DNA of 64,000 nucleotides from Siderastrea siderea. Taxonomy: Eukaryota > Cnidaria > Anthozoa > Scleractinia > Rhizangiidae. The stretch is taken from the NCBI GenBank assembly GCA_964030785.1, contig OZ034975.1, forward strand, positions 17,399,142-17,463,141, given 5' to 3'. Shown here in pieces: positions 10,817 through 20,940 of this stretch; within the stretch, counting starts at the first letter, position 1; every line of letters begins with the position of its first letter. The notes beneath the pieces were generated by a model, which saw nothing but the letters and a program-made list of their open reading frames with translations, was not told the DNA's origin and did not search any database. The translations under genes and the position numbers were made by a program.

Positions 10817-12508
10817 GTCAGTTTGGGAGATCAGAATTGCATTTACGTTTCAAGTTTCAACCTAACTTGAACGAATCGTGGGTAAACTCAAGCCTCTGTT
10901 GCATCTGTACCAAGCGTTAGATCCAGAAGTAAAAACTATACTAGAAAACAAGGAAAACTTTCTACATTTAGTCACTACATGATTTAATTTTTCTAACACT
11001 GAAAATCCCATGTGAAAGTCCATGTTCACTGGGTCATTTGCGTCTCGTTAATTTTTCTTTCCTTTTGTTTTGTTTGATTATTAACAAAATAACTGCGAAA
11101 CTGACCTTCCAATCGTCGCCCTGCCCTGATCGCGCGAGGCAAAGGGTAGATTTGGGGCTGATTTTCTTTATGACTTCCGTTCCAGCTGTACTGATGGAGG
11201 AACTTTTAATTTTGGCAGCACATCAATGCCACTCCTTAATTTTCCGTTATTACACAAAAAACAAATAAATAAACCGACTTTGTTTAACGAGAGTGACACT
11301 CAACAGTAATTAAACTGACAAACCTGTGGCCCTCGGATTCCAGATCGAACTGGAATTTGGAATTAAAATTTCCGTTATCGCGGGGTAACAACTTGTATTC
11401 CTTTTCAAACCGTTTAACCAGTCTTTAAAGTCATATCCATCTTCAAGTAAAATTGCCCACGATAATTCTGGCTTCGTTTAATAGTAATTTGTAGTGAAGT
11501 AAGCTAAGCACGTTTGTTCCTCTGCTTCGCTGTACTCTTTCCAGAATCCGGAGTACTGTAAAAGCCATGATTCATTCAAATACCAGAATTTCAGGTAAAC
11601 AACTTTTAGTTTTCAGAACAAAGTTGAAGCTTTTAATTTCTACAAACGGCTGACTTCTGAACACCATATCAACAAAATTTGAATAATGGCAATCATCTCA
11701 GCGACGTTTGGACAAACTACGCAGGTCTGATAGCGTGCTAATAGCCCTTTTCACGGTTACCTTTTCTCATTTGCATTACAATGTTTTTGAACTTGGAAGT
11801 GAGGCAATTTCGGGCAATTTTGCAGTTTTTGCCCGAAATTGCCTCACATCCAGGTGCAAATATATTGTAATACAAATGAGAAGAGTTAACTGTGAAAAGG
11901 GCTATTGATCGCACAACGCACAACATCAAACACGTCAGGGTAAATTGATTCTCCAATGACGTCCTCCCTTATACAGACGACCGTCTTCTTGTCTAAATAC
12001 AATTCCGCAAAATTAGACATACGCTAGTGTCTAACAAATTTTTGGCCAATTTTCATCTGTTTTAAGTGCAAGACGGCAATATCACAATGAAAAAGTACGA
12101 CTAAGAATTTATCACAAATAACGTTTTGTAGCCAAATGGTCAGTTCAACAAGCACTGTGTGTGGACAACTGTGCGCGGTGTTCGCTCTTTTACATGTAAA
12201 AAATAGCTGCGAAACTTTTTAACCTGATTGCACAAGAGCACGTTTTGCTTGACAAGTTTGATTTTCTCTACCCTGGCGCGCGAGAAAAACCATGGCATTC
12301 ATGCCCTATTTTCTCGCGTATACAACAACATTTGACCAGTTTTTCCCTGTCAAGTCTCCTTGTGCAAAGACTATGGTACCAGTTTTTGAACAAGGATACT
12401 AATCATCGTGAGCAAGGTTAACACGTCCAAGGAAAATTTGTTCACTCTCTATACATGACAAAACGAAATTGCCAAGAAACTTGACAAGGAATACTTCCTC
12501 ATCCGCAA
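10817..12508. repeat. Duplicated segment, copy 2
   Basis: Collinear with 7,648-9,018 but about 320 bases longer. Part of the extra length is the palindromic MITE at 11,740-11,906; another part is around 11,290-11,370. No coding potential is recognised. Confidence 0.8.
11740..11906. mobile_element. Palindromic MITE
   Basis: A 167-bp element with ends AATAGCCCTTTTCAC and its complement. Inside it is a second strong hairpin: GAGGCAATTTCGGGCAA pairs with TTGCCCGAAATTGCCTC at about 11,801-11,847. The whole element can fold on itself. The paralogous sequence in copy 1 (about 8,430-8,460) lacks it. I could not fix a clean target duplication. Confidence 0.7.
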
Positions 12509-12779
12509 CCAGCTTCAGCAAGCGAGTTCATGCGGAGACGGAGTACGTGCCTAGTCCTGTTCAAAGAGTCGGGTAGGGTGGGGAAGGAAGCTTAAAATAA
12601 TGGCTGAGCGGGGAACTGCCAATCAACAAACACACCGCTTGAAATTAATCATTTTGAAAAGTTTATTTTTAGGAGCAGATTTTCTCTCCAAGTTCCTTTG
12701 TTTCATGGGTGTCTTCACATGTGGAGCTTGGTAACTAAAGTGACCTGGCCACTGTTTCTACCTGGCAGACGACTTTAAA

Positions 12780-13090
12780 CATTTTTATTATATAGACAAG
12801 AGTGTTTTAGTGGAAAATAGATCACTCGTGAAGTTCATACGAAACTTTACCTAGGACTCGAGTGGCGTTTTTTCCATATCCTCACTAGTGAGGATAAGGA
12901 CGACGTCATTTCCTGCTTTTAAACGGGAAGATATGAAGATATGAATTTTATTTTCTCGTCGGTAAAAAACAATATTTTAAAAAACAATATTTTACTCGCT
13001 GGGCTCGTTCGTTAAATATTGTTTTTACTACTCAAAAAGTTCATATCTTCGCGCCGCCGTGTAATATCCTCTGTGTATAATTGCAATCGA
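12780..13090. repeat. Inverted-repeat element, MITE-like
   Basis: GAAGATATGAA near 12,927 pairs with TTCATATCTTC near 13,041, and AAAAACAATATTT near 12,966 pairs with AAATATTGTTTTT near 13,014. The surroundings (CACTAGTGAGGATA) are also partly self-complementary. It carries no coding sequence. The outer ends are uncertain. Confidence 0.45.
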
Positions 13091-13219
13091 GTATCAGCGT
13101 CAAAAAGCGTCAGAATTTTCTGTAGGATCCTGTAAAGGATTTCTACCAAGAAAACAAACCGGTTTGTGGCTTCTTCATAGTGAACTTTTAGCGTCCTAGC
13201 ACGCGCTTCAAAGATGTTC

Positions 13220-13860
13220 TCGCGAACACAAACCCTTCCGTATGTTTACACTGGAATTGTTTGCTGATTCCAGGAAAAATAACTTTACGATATTTATGCA
13301 GCGTGGCATTTGAATGTTATTTGCTTGCGCGTAATCAAACTTACGAGTACAACCCCTACCGAAAGAAAAACTATTTACGACATCAAAGCAGTGCATATTT
13401 GAATAACCAAGCGCGCGAAGAAAACTGCGAGCACACTCAGTTTTGAAATAATTATTCATGATCTTATGTAGCGCGAGATTTAAATAACCAAGCGCGTGAT
13501 GAAAACCGCGAACATTCTCAATGCTGAAATAATTATTCATGATTTTATGTAGCCCGAGATTTAAATAACCAAGCGCGTGATGAGAACAGCAAACACACTC
13601 AGTGCTGAAATAATTATTCATGACTTATAAAGCGCGAGATTTGAATGCTTATTTCAAACTAGCTGAAAGGAAAAACTAATAGGATGTTTATCCAGCGGGA
13701 GATTTGAAGCTTTTATACTTCTGTCAGTCACCGCGTGATAAACCTACGCGCTCAATCGTAGCTGAAAAAGACTCTAAATGCTGTTCACTTAAGAGAACTA
13801 AGTGCGTGATGAAAATCCGAGCACAAGAAGTGCAGAGTGGAAAAAAAAATTTCTTTGCGA
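13220..13860. repeat. 81-bp tandem repeat, degenerate at both ends
   Basis: AAATAATTATTCATGA recurs at 13,446, 13,527 and 13,608, an exact 81-bp spacing. Older units flank it on both sides, recognisable by TTTGAAT or TTTAAATAACCAAGCGCG. Since 81 is divisible by three, the minus strand stays open for 137 codons (13,621-13,208) with a 27-residue repeat (KIMNNYF...ALGYLN). I regard that frame as a consequence of the repeat. The last units (13,690-13,860) recur at 26,445-26,590. Confidence 0.8.
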
Positions 13861-13974
13861 CTTTTACGCAAAGCCTTAGAAAAAGCAACCCTGCGAGGAA
13901 TTCGCTCGCTTAGTACTAGCCGTACACATACACATCACCCACCACCCACCCCAGCACTCATGTCCAATACACCC

Positions 13975-15335
13975 AAACTGAGTCGAATCGTCTTAAAGCA
14001 AAGACGATTCGAGTCAGCTCGAGGATCAAAGACTTCCGACTCACCGGAAGTCCGTTTAGCGGAACTCGACTTACCGGAAGTCAGGTCGCGAATAAATGCG
14101 CAGGGAGGTGAACAATTTTGACGAATCGGCTCGAATCGACTCGATTCGAGTCGATTCGTATTCCTAAAAGTCGATTCGACTCAACGGAAATCAGGTCGTA
14201 AAGTCCTTCAAGTATGTGCGCGTGACACAATAAGACATAACAAGGAACGCATAACATGGACCTTTCTCGTTCTTAAAGCGTCACTGATGCGACACTAAAC
14301 AGGAACAGTGTAATGAACCTTCTTCCTCGCTTGTGTTGTCGATCTGAAGGATTTGCACACGGAACGACAAGAAGATAACATGAACCTTCCTCGTTCTTTA
14401 AATTAAAGCGAGTCGATTTGACCACTTTTCCTACCCTCCCTGTTCGCTTCCTTGTGTGATTTTTTTTCTAGGTGTTTCGCAAATCGACTATCCAGTTAGT
14501 CGACCCGATTACACAACAGACGATTCGAGTCGAATCGACTCGAATCGAGTTGAATCGACCACTTTTTCTACCCTCCCTGTTCGCCTTCTTGTGTGATTTT
14601 TTCTATCTGTCTCGCAAATCGACTTTCCAGTTAGTCGAACCGACTACACAACGGACGATTTCAGTCGAATCGACTCGAATCGAGTCGATTCGACCACTTT
14701 TCCTACCCTCCCCGTTCGTGTCTTGCAAATCGACTATCCAGTTAGTCGAATCGACTACACAACGGACGATTCGAGTCGAATGGACTCGAATCGAGTCGAT
14801 TTGACCACTTTTCCTACCCTCCTTGTTCGCCTTTTTGTGTGATTTTCTCTAAGTGTCTTGCAAATCGACTTTCCAGTTAGTCGAACCGACTACACAAAGG
14901 ACGATTCGAGTCGATGAGTCGATTCGACCACTTTTTCTATCCTCCCTGTTCGCCTTCTTGTGTAATTTTTTCTAAGTGTCTTGCAAATCGACTATCCAGT
15001 TAGTCGAATCGACTACACAAAGGACGATTCGAGTCGATCAGTCGAATCGACTCGAATCGAGTCGATTCGACCACTTTTCCTATCCTCCCTGTTCGCCTTC
15101 TTGTGTAATTTTTTGTAAGTGTCTTGCAAATCGTCTTTCCAGTTAGTCGAATCGACTACACAAAGGACGATTCGAGTCGAATCGACTCGAATCGAGTCGA
15201 TTCGACCACTTTTCCTACCCTCCCTGTTCGCCTTCTTGCGTGATTTTTTCTTGTGTCTTGCAAATCGACTTTCCAGTTAGTCGAATCGACTACACAACGG
15301 ACGATTCGAGTCGAATCGAGACGAGTCGTCACTAC
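13975..15335. repeat. TCGA-rich minisatellite
   Basis: About seven clear units begin with AAATCGACT at 14,481, 14,616, 14,727, 14,862, 14,985, 15,128 and 15,262, so the period varies from 111 to 143 bases. Each unit holds a palindromic core such as GTCGAATCGACTCGAATCGA, a pyrimidine-rich spacer (CCACTTTTCCTACCCTCCCTGTTCGCC) and CCAGTTAGTCGAA. Degenerate units extend left to about 13,980. Relative to the paralogous sequence at 26,700 the array is an insertion: flanks join as CCACCCACCCCAGC followed by GCCAGTCTTTT. Frames through it encode only repeats. Confidence 0.85.
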
Positions 15336-15354
15336 CTTAGACGAATCGAGTCAG

Positions 15355-15860
15355 TTTGGGTGTATTAGACAACCCTCACCCCAGCGCCAGTCTTTTCAGT
15401 CTGTGAATATCGCCTCTATCCCTCCCCCCGGGGGGAAATGTTCCTTACTTCTGGCCTCGCCGAAGATTCAAATTTCCCGCTTGAGCAGTTGACGGAAATT
15501 TGAAGCTTGGGAAGGCATTGTTTCCAAACTAATGGATTTTCGCTTTATATGCCCAAAAGCGATCAAAGAAAACAATGCCATTGTTTCCAAAGTTGATCCG
15601 CTTTTCTTGATACGTGCGTGTTAGTCGCAAGTTCCTTTTATTCAAGTCCCCGCTTGAACTCAGAAAACTTCTTATCGAGTTTCGAATCGAGGAGACCGGA
15701 AATTAAACTCAACGTTTCTTCGCCGGAAAGGCCACTCTCTTGAATAGGTTGTTCAGGATTAACGTTTGGTACCGCGGAAAGTTCACTGCCCGTTTCACCC
15801 ATAATTTACAGAAACGTAGTGAGAGATGCCGTTGAGGGATCTTGAAAACTGCGAAAACAC
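15355..15860. repeat. Block shared with 26,695-27,180, carrying a minus-strand gag-like start
   Basis: Nearly identical to 26,695-27,180, diverging after ACTGCGAAAACACCT on both sides. On the minus strand from the ATG at 15,802 it encodes the same N-terminal gag-like segment as 26,881-27,120. Here one Gln codon has become TAA (15,640-15,642), so this copy is broken. Confidence 0.75.
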
Positions 15861-17590
15861 CTCAAACAAGCGTGCATTCCTAAACGTGAGAAAATACATA
15901 TACGAAACCTAAATGGCCAATGCTTTTGTCAATTAGCTGACCCATTGATTTGCATACAAACCCAGCAAATTTGCTCTCGGGTGTACATGAGCGGGTATTA
16001 GACAAATCTCGAATCCCGTCAAGATATTTTGTGTTTTCCCGAATCCCGCACCGGATCCCGAGAATACCTTTCTAGACCTTGATTTGAGTGTTCGTTATGA
16101 CAAAGGTTTTGCGTTTTGCCATTCAATTCTTTCATAGACAAGGGTTTTGATGCGCGCCAATGAGGCTGAAAAAATGCCTAAATAATTTATCACGGTAAAA
16201 CTTCGGCCGTTTATTCCACGGCAGAGAATTCAGTCGCTCTCACTTAATTTTGCGGAGGGCGCTAAGTTCGAGGGCAAGTGCGTTAGACAAACAACCGACA
16301 CTTTCTTCATAGATTGCCTTCCCCACGGACAGGGACAGAAGCGCTGCCGTTCGCTGGCCCTCGTGCAATCTTTGACAAAAGATTTATCATTTCCCGACGA
16401 TCGTATGGAAAGCAGTCCTTAGTTGGTTCTTTAAAGGAGGTCAGCGGTTTAAGTAAACCAGTCTTCGAACTGCTCGCTTACTTTACAGAGATATTTTTAT
16501 GCCTATGAGTTTTAGTTAAAAAAGTAACACCTCGGGTATGAGTACCGCCTACGAGAGTAGTAACAAAAGTCTTTTGTTTGAAACTTTGATGCAGGCACTA
16601 TGAAACTTACAACTGAGCTGCCATAGCTTATTCGATATGAGAAGATTTTTGTCGTTTGATTCATTCCAGAGAGAGGTTTGTTCCGTCAGGAAGTGCGTTA
16701 AATAAAAATGTCTATGCGCTTTCAGATTTTTTATCACGATAAGCGTCAATTGAAAAAGTAACACCTTTTGGAGATTAAAAATGAGCAGTCACAAGCGTTA
16801 AACCATTTGTTTCTTTCGCAGGGAGAAGTTTGTTCAGTGGAAGGGCATTACATAAATAGGTCTAGGTTTGGTTTTTTAAGGTCTTTTTTGCTAGCAAGAA
16901 GCGTAGATAAAGTGCCACGCGCGTGAGCAGTCTGAAAAAAGCCTTTTGTCTGCCGCTTTCATCATTTGAGTGTTCGTTATGACAAAGGTTTTGCGTTTTG
17001 CCGTTCAATTCTTTCATAGACAAGGGTTTTGATGCGCGCCAATGAGGCTGAAAAAAATACCTAAATAATTTATCACGGTAAAACTTCGGCCGTTTATTCT
17101 ACGGCAGAGAATTCAGTCGCTGTCACTTAATTTTGCGGAGGGCGCTAAGTTCGTGAGCAAGTGCGTTAGACAAACAACCGACACCTTCTTCATAGATTGC
17201 CTTTCCCACGGAGAGTGACAGAGGCGCTGCCGTTCCGCAGCTAAATCACTTTGATCTAAAAAACGTTATGTGTACGGCTTCGGGTGTTCATCTTTCTTTC
17301 CAAAGCCTTGTCACATAAAGAAATGTTTCCCTCTTGCGCTATGCAATATTTTGATCAGTGTGTTAAACCGGCTCTTCGTTGGTTGTAGCGTATGACAAGT
17401 GCTCAGTGTCGAATACACTCAAATCTTACCTAGGGTATCCCTGTGAAAAACGAAACTCTTGCGAGCAATCTCCCGTTCCCCAACCCCTTCATTTATCTTG
17501 TTTGTCGCGCCGAAAGTTTTCCGATTACCTGCAAGACTTCGGCTGAATCTCGGTAAGCGTCCCCTATTACAATAGCCTATTGTTCAGGAT
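15861..17590. repeat. Direct repeats and degenerate tandem units; no gene
   Basis: A roughly 270-bp sequence beginning ATTTGAGTGTTCGTTATGAC occurs at 16,082-16,348 and again at 16,964-17,235, in the same orientation, with few differences. Between them are weaker units sharing AAAAAGTAACACCT and GGTTTGTTC (about 16,510-16,860). No transposase or host domain is seen. The stretch could be remnant terminal or internal repeats of the adjoining DIRS-like element, but that is not shown. Confidence 0.6.
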
Positions 17591-18744
17591 TTTTTGCCCA
17601 AACTACAGTCGCCTGTACAGCAACAGAGCCTTGCCAAGCACATCCAGTGCTACCGCCAGCAAGTAGTGAAACATTTAACAGACTTGGAACAGATGAGTAT
17701 TTCAATATTGTTGCAGATTTGTGTTCTCCTGATCAGACTGTTGGGATTGAAGAAAGAGGCTTATTGGAATGTAGTTATGAGGACTATTTAGAAGGCTCTG
17801 AATCAGTCATTGTTAAGGGGAGGCTTAGAGTTAACGTTGATTTTTGGGAAAGCATTGGTGCTTCCCAGTTTATCCTCAGCGTTATTAAGGAAGGTTGTAA
17901 GATACTGTCAGTTATTCTTCATAATAATAAGTCTGCCTTACAGAATTCTGATTTTTTCCTTTTCCACCGGTGGTCGTTAATCCCCTGTCAGTTTCCATTC
18001 AACCCAACCGGGAAGAAAAGGCTTATATTAGATCTTAGGCACGTTAATTTTTTTTTTAAGAAGTCTAAGATTAACTTTGAAGATGCGAAATCGTTACTCA
18101 AGTGTTTGATAGCCAGGTCTTGCGCTTGGGCTTGCTCGTTTGATATCAAATCGGGTTATCATCATATTGAGATTTTTGAATCCGATCAACAATTTTTGGG
18201 TTTCGCGTGGGTTTTCGTGGGCGTTACTAAATATTTCAAATTTACGGTTTTACCGTTTGGGCTGTCTGTAGGTCCATATATTTTTTCCAAAGTTATGAGA
18301 CCGTTTGTTAAATATTGGCGTTCTAAGGCCATCAGCATTCTTGCGTATTTGGATGATGGCATTTCTGCGGCCCAAAGTTTTTCTAAATGTGAATTAAGAG
18401 CACTCACTGCTTGTTAAGTCGGATCTTTTCAAATTAGGGTTTGTTCCCAACAAAGACAAGTGTCAGTGGATCCCTATTCAGGTCATTTGCTGGCTGGTAT
18501 TTTTTGGGATTTCAAGAACAATTGTATGTTCATACCATTGGGAAAGATTTCAGGGATCCTTGACGAAGTGCTTAAAATTATGTCATGCAAGAGAGTTTCT
18601 GCAAGGAAACTTGCTCGTGTTACGGGGAGAATTATTTCTAATTTTTTGATCATGGGTGGTGTTTGTAAGCTCATGACTAAAGCTATGCATCGGTTAATTG
18701 AATGCAGAAGAGGCTGGGATGTGCAGGTTGTTTTTAGACTCTGA
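17591..18744 (+). pseudogene. DIRS-like reverse transcriptase, copy A (broken)
   Basis: The copy starts abruptly within the end of gag (TGCCCAAACTACAGTCGCCT, also at 29,322). The RT frame 17,647-18,417 shows FNPTGKKRLILDLRHVN, motif A (SFDIKSGYHHIEI), FLGFAW, motif B (FKFTVLPFGLSVGPYIFSK) and the catalytic YLDD in ILAYLDDG. This motif set belongs to DIRS1-type RTs. Compared with copy B, two stretches are deleted between KEGCKI and FHRWSLIP, including LLKVGSVVAW. After 18,417 a frameshift moves the thumb region (KIMSCKRVSARKLARVTG) into the frame 18,460-18,744. The element would reverse-transcribe its RNA into a circular intermediate, but this copy cannot make the protein. Confidence 0.88.
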
Positions 18745-19675
18745 TGTGCTTGTGGAACTCAAATTTCGGCGCGAGCAGCTGCAGAACTTAAATTCCAGAC
18801 CTATATGGAGGAAACATATTTTACCTTCTCGGGTTGTTTATTCCGATGCTAGTGCGGTTGGTTGCGCCGCCTTTATTTCCATTAACGGTAAACCAGTTTC
18901 ACACAAAAACTGGGATGCGATTGAGATGAAACAAAGTTCAACGTGGAGAGAGCTTGTGTGTGTAAAACACGCTTTGCAAAGTTTTGCTAATTTGCTCAAA
19001 GGAAGTCATGTGAAGTGGTATACAGGTAATAAGGGTGTAGCTTCCATTGTTAAGTCTGGTAGCAGTAAGGTTCACCTGCACAAGTTGGCAATGGAAATTT
19101 TTTCGCTTTCTAAGGAACACAATGTAATCATTGATATTGAGTGGATCCCGCGTTCAGAGAATGAAGTTGCTGACTATTTGAGTAAAATTGTCGATTTTGA
19201 TGACTGGAGTGTTAAAGATTCGTATTTCCGGGCTGTTGATTCCATCTGGGGCCCCTTCACAGTCGACTGTTTTGCCAATTCCGTTAATGCTAAAGTTCCT
19301 AGGTTTTATTCATTGGTTTTTCAACCTGGGAGTTTGGGTGTTGATTCCCTAGCGTTTAACTGGGTTCTAGAAAACTGTTGGCTTGTTCCGCCGATATATT
19401 TGATTCCTCGCGTCCTTATGCATTTTCTTTATTGTCTGTCTCGTGGTGTTTTGGTTGTCCCATTCTGGCCTTCGTCCCTGTTTTGGCCATATCTTATTCT
19501 GGAAGACGGCGCGTTTAAGAGTTTTGTTGTGGATATTTTGTTCGTTCAAAATGGGAGCGATGTTTTTGTCCAAGGGGTGAACAAAGATACTTGTTTTGGC
19601 TCGTCTTCCTTTAGTACTCCAGTGTTGTTTTTGAAACTCGATGGCACCAAAATTTCATTAGTCCACTGGGACTAG
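18698..19675 (+). pseudogene. DIRS-like RNase H region, copy A
   Basis: A 325-codon frame following the RT. It contains YSDASAVGCAAF (first RNase H Asp), a Glu in the STWRELVCVKHAL helix, YTGNKGVASIVKSG where TDN is usual in active enzymes, and WIPRSENEVADYLSK (last acidic residue). The family tail follows: DDWSVKD, FTVDCFANSVNAKVPRFYS and WLVPPIYLIPRVL. The replacement of Asp by Gly in TGN is shared with copy B. The stop codon lies inside the first of a series of AGTCCACTGGGACT palindromes. RT and RNase H were one ORF in the parent element; here a frameshift separates them. Confidence 0.85.
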
Positions 19676-19850
19676 GACAGTGTTTATGGTCCAATTCATT
19701 GGTTTCCACTGGGATGTGGGCTAAGTATTGGCGTCTTATTATTAGTCCACTGGGACTATGATACGTTACATTATGTGCTTTCGTTACTGGTTTGTTTACA
19801 TTTTGGAAATATATCAGTCCACTTGGACTTTGTTTGGTCCACTGGGACTC
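19658..19850. repeat. Palindrome array between RNase H and recombinase, copy A
   Basis: AGTCCACTGGGACT or a one-base variant occurs at 19,660-19,673, 19,744-19,757, 19,816-19,829 and 19,836-19,849, with a degenerate copy near 19,694-19,714. Each 14-mer is AGTCC and GGACT around four bases, able to form a small hairpin in DNA or RNA. The same array is kept in copy B at 31,454-31,642. Confidence 0.8.
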
Positions 19851-20039
19851 GCTTTTGTTTTTTGACATAGGAACGCCACAGTTCTCGCAGAGGTTGGTTT
19901 GTACTTATTTTTTGTTTTTTGTTTGTTCATTACAAGGTGTAAGGGCTTTAACAACATTCGTGGGTTGATTTAAGGATCCCGAGCTTAGTTGATTGGGAAG
20001 TTGTTTACCTTTACGCTGTTTAGGCCGAAGGAGCTAAAG

Positions 20040-20940
20040 CGGATTCCACTACGGAGCGCTATTCAAGAGCTTTTGAAAAGTTTAGAGTTTGGGCTGCTAG
20101 TTATAAGGAAATTAGCGTTCTTCCATCTAATTATTTGTCTGTTGCTACTTATTTAGAGTCCTTACTTCAAAGTAATTCACCGTACTCGGCTTTAGAAGCC
20201 GCTGTGTACGGTATTCGCTGGGCGCATAATCTTTTCGGATTATCTAATCCTTGCGAGTCTAATCTTGTTAAAGGTACCCTAGAATCCGCTAAAAGAAGTC
20301 TTTCTAGACCGATAGTTAAAAAAGAGCTTGTCATTCCCGATATGATATTTAATATATGTCAGAAGTATGCATCGATTTAAGCTAGTTTATCTGACTTACG
20401 CACTGCCGCCATTTGTGTCACAGCTTACGCTGGGTTTTTACACTTTAATGAATTGGCTTATTTACGCTGTTGCGATGTTAAGTTTTGTGATGATAAATAT
20501 GTTGAGCTGTTTATAGCTAAGAGCAAGACTGATATTTATAGAAATGGAAATGCATGTTGTTTTATTAGCCAAGACTGGTCATATAACTTGCCCATTTAGT
20601 TTGTTGAATAGATATGTTCAGGCTGCTGGTAATGATTTAGCATCGTGCATTACATTTTGTAAGATCTGAAGCATCTTATACTTAAAGGAGCACGGGTATC
20701 TCATATACCCACGCTCGGGAGATTGTTTTGGATGCATTTTCTCAATTAGGTTTTCCTGCTAAATTGTTTGGCCTCCATAGTCTTAGATCAGGAGGCGCTA
20801 CTGCCGCTGCAAACGCAGGTGTTAACGACAGGTTATTTAAGCGCCATGGTCGTTGGCGATCAGACAAAGCTAAGGATATGGTTATGTTAAGGATAACTTA
20901 GAAGCGTTGCTTTCCGTCTCCAAAAGTTTGGAACTTTAGT
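20040..20940 (+). pseudogene. DIRS-type tyrosine recombinase, copy A (broken)
   Basis: A DIRS-type integrase replaces the DDE integrase of LTR elements and would recombine a circular cDNA into the genome. The N-terminal core-binding region is seen in the 20,135-20,380 frame (LSVATYLESLLQ, AVYGIRWAHNLFG, LVIPDMIFNIC), ending in a stop. The catalytic domain follows over several frames: LRTAAICVTAYAGFLHFNELAYLRCCD (20,397 on, with Asn where the first catalytic Arg is expected), then HSLRSGGATAAANAG (about 20,776) and KRHGRWRSDKAKDM (about 20,838). A frameshift hits the region of the catalytic Tyr right after AKDM. At least three disruptions make it inactive. This segment is absent from copy B. 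Confidence 0.82.

Noticed and set aside
13220..13860. CRISPR array
   Set aside because: 81-bp contiguous tandem units without unique spacers, in animal DNA.
14472..14804. Repeat protein in the minisatellite
   Set aside because: Unit lengths vary and are often not multiples of three, so the frame is not maintained across the array.
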